From contig NZ_AUIE01000005.1 in NCBI RefSeq assembly GCF_000423545.1, forward strand, positions 241,152 through 305,151: a stretch of 64,000 nucleotides of DNA. Direction: 5' to 3'. Of this stretch, positions 39,234 to 64,000 are shown one piece after another (within the stretch, counting starts at the first letter, position 1; each line of letters starts with the position of its first letter). Both the position numbers and the translations under genes were made by a program. Origin of the DNA: Metapseudomonas resinovorans DSM 21078. Its GTDB lineage: Bacteria > Pseudomonadota > Gammaproteobacteria > Pseudomonadales > Pseudomonadaceae. Under the pieces are notes generated by a model. That model searched no databases and was not told the origin of the DNA. It saw nothing but the letters and a program-made list of their open reading frames with translations.

Positions 39234-39399
39234 GGCGGACCGTGCGAGTGTGGAAGTACCGGAGGAGCATAAGGAGACCGGTCGGGCCGAAGCCCCCTCG
39301 CACGATCCGCCATAGACAGCCGACGCTCAAGGCGTCGCTATGGCGCTTATGCTCCTGAATACGGGCTTCCACACCCGGCTGTGACCAGAAGGTCACAGC
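39234..39399. other. Densely structured non-coding stretch between the Bro-N gene and the NRPS genes
   Basis: Long complementary segments: GTGTGGAAG (39248-39256) with CTTCCACAC (39366-39374), AGGAGCATAAG (39263-39273) with CTTATGCTCCT (39346-39356), and a hairpin 39308-39345 (CGCCATAG...CGACGC-TCAAG-GCGTCG-CTATGGCG). An alternative pairing, GGCGGA-C-CGTGCGAG (39234-39248) with CTCGCACG-A-TCCGCC (39297-39311), excludes part of these. A separate 9-bp hairpin, GCTGTGACC-AGAA-GGTCACAGC, is at 39378-39399. The rest of the 395-base gap holds a small hairpin (39436-39450) and the candidate promoter at 39493. Which strand is transcribed is unknown. Confidence 0.6.
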
Positions 39400-39492
39400 G
39401 CCGCAAACCCTATCCAAACGCCTTGTAAGCCAGCAACGCAGTTCCTGCGTAGGCGCTTTCCTTGCGCGTCTGTCGAATTTCCCTCCCCACGC

Positions 39493-39516
39493 TAAAGACG
39501 TAACAGCCTGTTTCGT
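39493..39516 (+). promoter_or_regulatory. Candidate PvdS-type iron-starvation promoter box
   Basis: GCTAAAG (TAAAG at 39493-39497), exactly 16 bases, then CGT at 39514-39516. The PvdS consensus is TAAAT-N16-CGT, so one base differs. It ends 60 bases before the first NRPS start codon. It would make the NRPS genes iron-regulated through the ECF sigma factor PvdS. Confidence 0.5.
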
Positions 39517-39576
39517 CTGACTGGTTATGGCGGAAAGCGAACGCTTCCCAATGACTTTGTTGGATGGAAAGAACAG

Positions 39577-62419
<22,843 letters not shown>

Positions 62420-62423
<4 letters not shown>

Positions 62424-62488
62424 GATGCGGTTGAGCGGAGCGAAACCCATCACCACGGAGCGATGGGTTTCGCAGGCTCTACCCATCG
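62420..62488. repeat. REP inverted pair after the NRPS genes
   Basis: GCGAAACCCATC (62439-62450) and GATGGGTTTCGC (62462-62473) within CGTAGGATGCGGTTGAGCGG and GCAGGCTCTACCCATC. It begins at the NRPS stop codon and may act as its 3' end structure. Confidence 0.75.
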
Positions 62489-62557
62489 GAGTCAGCTAAA
62501 TGTTCGAGCGCCGGAATCGTTCCTTAGGTTCTGTCGCCCTCCATTCAAGGACACACC

Positions 62558-63517
62558 ATGGCCGTCGTGCCTGAACTCGAAGCCTTCCTCGAACTGGTCG
62601 AATTCGGCCGTCTTACCGGCAAGAGCCGGGCCATGCACGAACAAACCCCGGAGCAGGCCCGCGCCGATTTCGAGCTGGCCTCCCTGGCGCTGGACCAGCC
62701 GCTGGCACACGTCGCCTGCACGTCACTGGGCATTCCGGCACGCGATGGCTGGACGCTGTCGGCGCGGCTGTACCGAGCCCCCGATCTGGGCGCGGAACCG
62801 CAGCCGACGTTGCTGTACTTCCACGGCGGCGGCTATGTGGTCGGTAGCCTGGACTCCCACGACGCCCTGTGCCGTCGCCTTGCCGGCCACGGCTTCTTCG
62901 CGTTGCTGGCGGTGGACTACCGCCTGGCCCCGGAATGGCGTTTCCCGACACCGGTTGAGGATGCCTGCGATGCGGCCAACTGGCTGCTGCGCGAAGGTGC
63001 CGCGCTGAGCCTCGACCCGACGCGCGTGGCCTTTGCCGGGGACAGCGTTGGCGCCAGCCTGGCGACCGTGCTGTCGATCATCGCCGCCCGTAACCCCGAG
63101 GAACTGGCCCTGGTGCCCAAGGCGCAAGTGCTGGTCTATCCGGTGACCGATGCCACCTCCAAGCGGCCGTCGCACCGCGACTTCGCCGAGGGCTACCTGC
63201 TGGAAACCGCGACGTTGGACTGGTTCTACCAGCACTACGGACGCACCCCGCAAGACCTGGCCGACTGGCGCTGCTCGCCCTTGCTGGCGCCCGACCTGTC
63301 CGGCCTGGCGCCGGCCCTGGTCTACCTCGCCGGGCATGACCCGCTGCACGACGAAGGCCTGGCCTATGCGCAGAAGCTGGAAGCGGCGGGCAATGAGGTG
63401 AAGGTGCTGACCCAGCCCGGCCTGACCCACGACTTCCTGCGCATGGCCGGGTTGCTGGCCGAGGTGGAAGGGATTCACACCGAAGTGGTGGAGTGGCTGG
63501 CGGGAAAGTTGGTTTGA
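62558..63517 (+). CDS. Alpha/beta hydrolase, HSL (hormone-sensitive lipase) family esterase
   Basis: 319 residues from ATG 62558 (AAGGA upstream). The HSL oxyanion motif is YFHGGGYVVGS; the nucleophile elbow is AGDSVGASLA; the acid and base residues fall in AGHDPLHDEG and PGLTHDFLRM. Such enzymes cleave short-chain esters or lactones. It follows the NRPS on the same strand after 134 bases and a REP element. A role in siderophore hydrolysis or iron release is possible, but it is not of the type II thioesterase (PA2411-like) or Fes type, so it may simply be a neighbour. Confidence 0.88.
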   Translation: MAVVPELEAFLELVEFGRLTGKSRAMHEQTPEQARADFELASLALDQPLAHVACTSLGIPARDGWTLSARLYRAPDLGAEPQPTLLYFHGGGYVVGSLDSHDALCRRLAGHGFFALLAVDYRLAPEWRFPTPVEDACDAANWLLREGAALSLDPTRVAFAGDSVGASLATVLSIIAARNPEELALVPKAQVLVYPVTDATSKRPSHRDFAEGYLLETATLDWFYQHYGRTPQDLADWRCSPLLAPDLSGLAPALVYLAGHDPLHDEGLAYAQKLEAAGNEVKVLTQPGLTHDFLRMAGLLAEVEGIHTEVVEWLAGKLV

Positions 63518-63585
63518 CTGTAGGAGCCAATTCATTCGCCAAGGGCAGCGCAGCTGCCCCTGAAGGTTCGAGGGGCGAACCTGCG

Positions 63586-64000
63586 GTTGAAATGGCTATG
63601 TCTGCGTTAGCTGTTGCAACGTTGAGTAGAGCCTTCTAGCCCGGTACCTCCAGGCCTCCGTGCCAATCCCCCCCCCTCATCCGAACGCGGCCCGCCCCGG
63701 CCCCTCTCCCTGAAGAGGAGAGGGGGGACTCGCGCCGGCGAGGCACGAACCATCCTGAAGCCCACACGGGCCTGAAACCGGGCAGTCGAGGAGGGGCAGC
63801 GACTACGCCCCTTCAGGAGGCCGAGCGGAATCGTTGCGCAGGGGGACGAGCGGCATGGATGCCGCGAGAGGCGTGCGGGGCCATGGATGGCCCCTCTCGC
63901 CGGGCCCCCGGAGCAACGATGGAGGGAGGGAAGTCCGGCGAAGCCGGACCCGGATGCAGGGGCAAGCCTTTTGCTTCCTTTGGGGCGACTGCCAAAGGGA
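63586..64000. mobile_element. Second copy of the MITE-like element, truncated by the window edge
   Basis: It starts with AATGGCTATGTCTGCGTTAG-CTGTTGCAA, matching the inner part of the terminal repeat at 11067-11094. From about 63716 it follows the core of 11150-11462 closely to the last base, including the hairpins and the closing CCTTTGG...CCAAAGG. The right terminal repeat is expected roughly 100 bases beyond the window. Short ORFs here are not credible. The 63518-63585 segment holds a broken GCGAA/GGGCAGCGCAGCTGCCC repeat. Confidence 0.6.

Overview
The window looks like chromosomal DNA of a Pseudomonas-type gammaproteobacterium. It is GC-rich and carries a complete phenylacetate (paa) pathway, a quinohemoprotein amine dehydrogenase operon, pyoverdine-style NRPS genes and many REP-type palindromes of the kind common in pseudomonads. 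I saw no rRNA, tRNA, CRISPR array, integrase or recognisable IS transposase.

Layout. (1) 1-2127: the start of a Cache-type sensor (probably a chemoreceptor, cut by the edge) and an outer-membrane porin, both minus strand. (2) 2596-10527, minus strand: paaABCDE (ring epoxidase), a DUF485 protein, the permease paaL and the ring-opening enzyme paaZ, ending at a strong terminator. (3) 10528-13223: an accessory interval with a 0.5-kb transposon-like repeat and three small unrelated genes. (4) 13234-19415, minus strand: paaFGHIJK. (5) 19822-23135, plus strand: paaN, paaY and the repressor gene paaX. (6) 23230-27759: a FeaR-like activator, a tiny exported protein, a FeaB-type phenylacetaldehyde dehydrogenase and a glutamine-synthetase-like ligase. 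(7) 27793-34912: a glycine-zipper protein, a second (StyD-type) phenylacetaldehyde dehydrogenase and the divergent qhpADCB operon for quinohemoprotein amine dehydrogenase. (8) 35216-39181: an acyl-CoA ligase, an AraC-type regulator, gluconokinase and an orphan Bro-N protein. (9) 39577-62423: two translationally coupled NRPS genes (about 3,693 and 3,921 residues). (10) 62558-63517: an HSL-type esterase, then a second copy of the 0.5-kb repeat running off the edge.

How it works together. Regions 2-7 form one catabolic supercluster. A primary amine such as 2-phenylethylamine is oxidised in the periplasm by QHNDH to the aldehyde, oxidised to phenylacetate by either aldehyde dehydrogenase, activated by PaaK, epoxidised by PaaABCE, isomerised by PaaG, opened by PaaZ (and perhaps PaaN) and beta-oxidised by PaaFHJ to acetyl-CoA and succinyl-CoA. 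The promoters of paaA, paaF and paaN share an 11-base box (TTTTGTATCRC) that I propose as the PaaX operator.

The NRPS pair reads C-A(Ser)-T-E / C-A(Dab?)-T / C-A(Thr)-T and C-A(Ser)-T-E / C-A(OH-Orn-like)-T / C-A(OH-Orn-like)-T-TE. An iron-starvation (PvdS-type) box candidate lies 61 bases before the first start codon. Both facts point to the peptide part of a pyoverdine, with the chromophore-forming synthetase elsewhere. The most unusual points are an epimerase-type carrier and D-acceptor-type C domain with no E domain between them, a densely structured leader next to the Bro-N gene, and a repeat with terminal inverted repeats whose inner hairpins covary between copies. All assignments are from reading the sequence; no database search was run.
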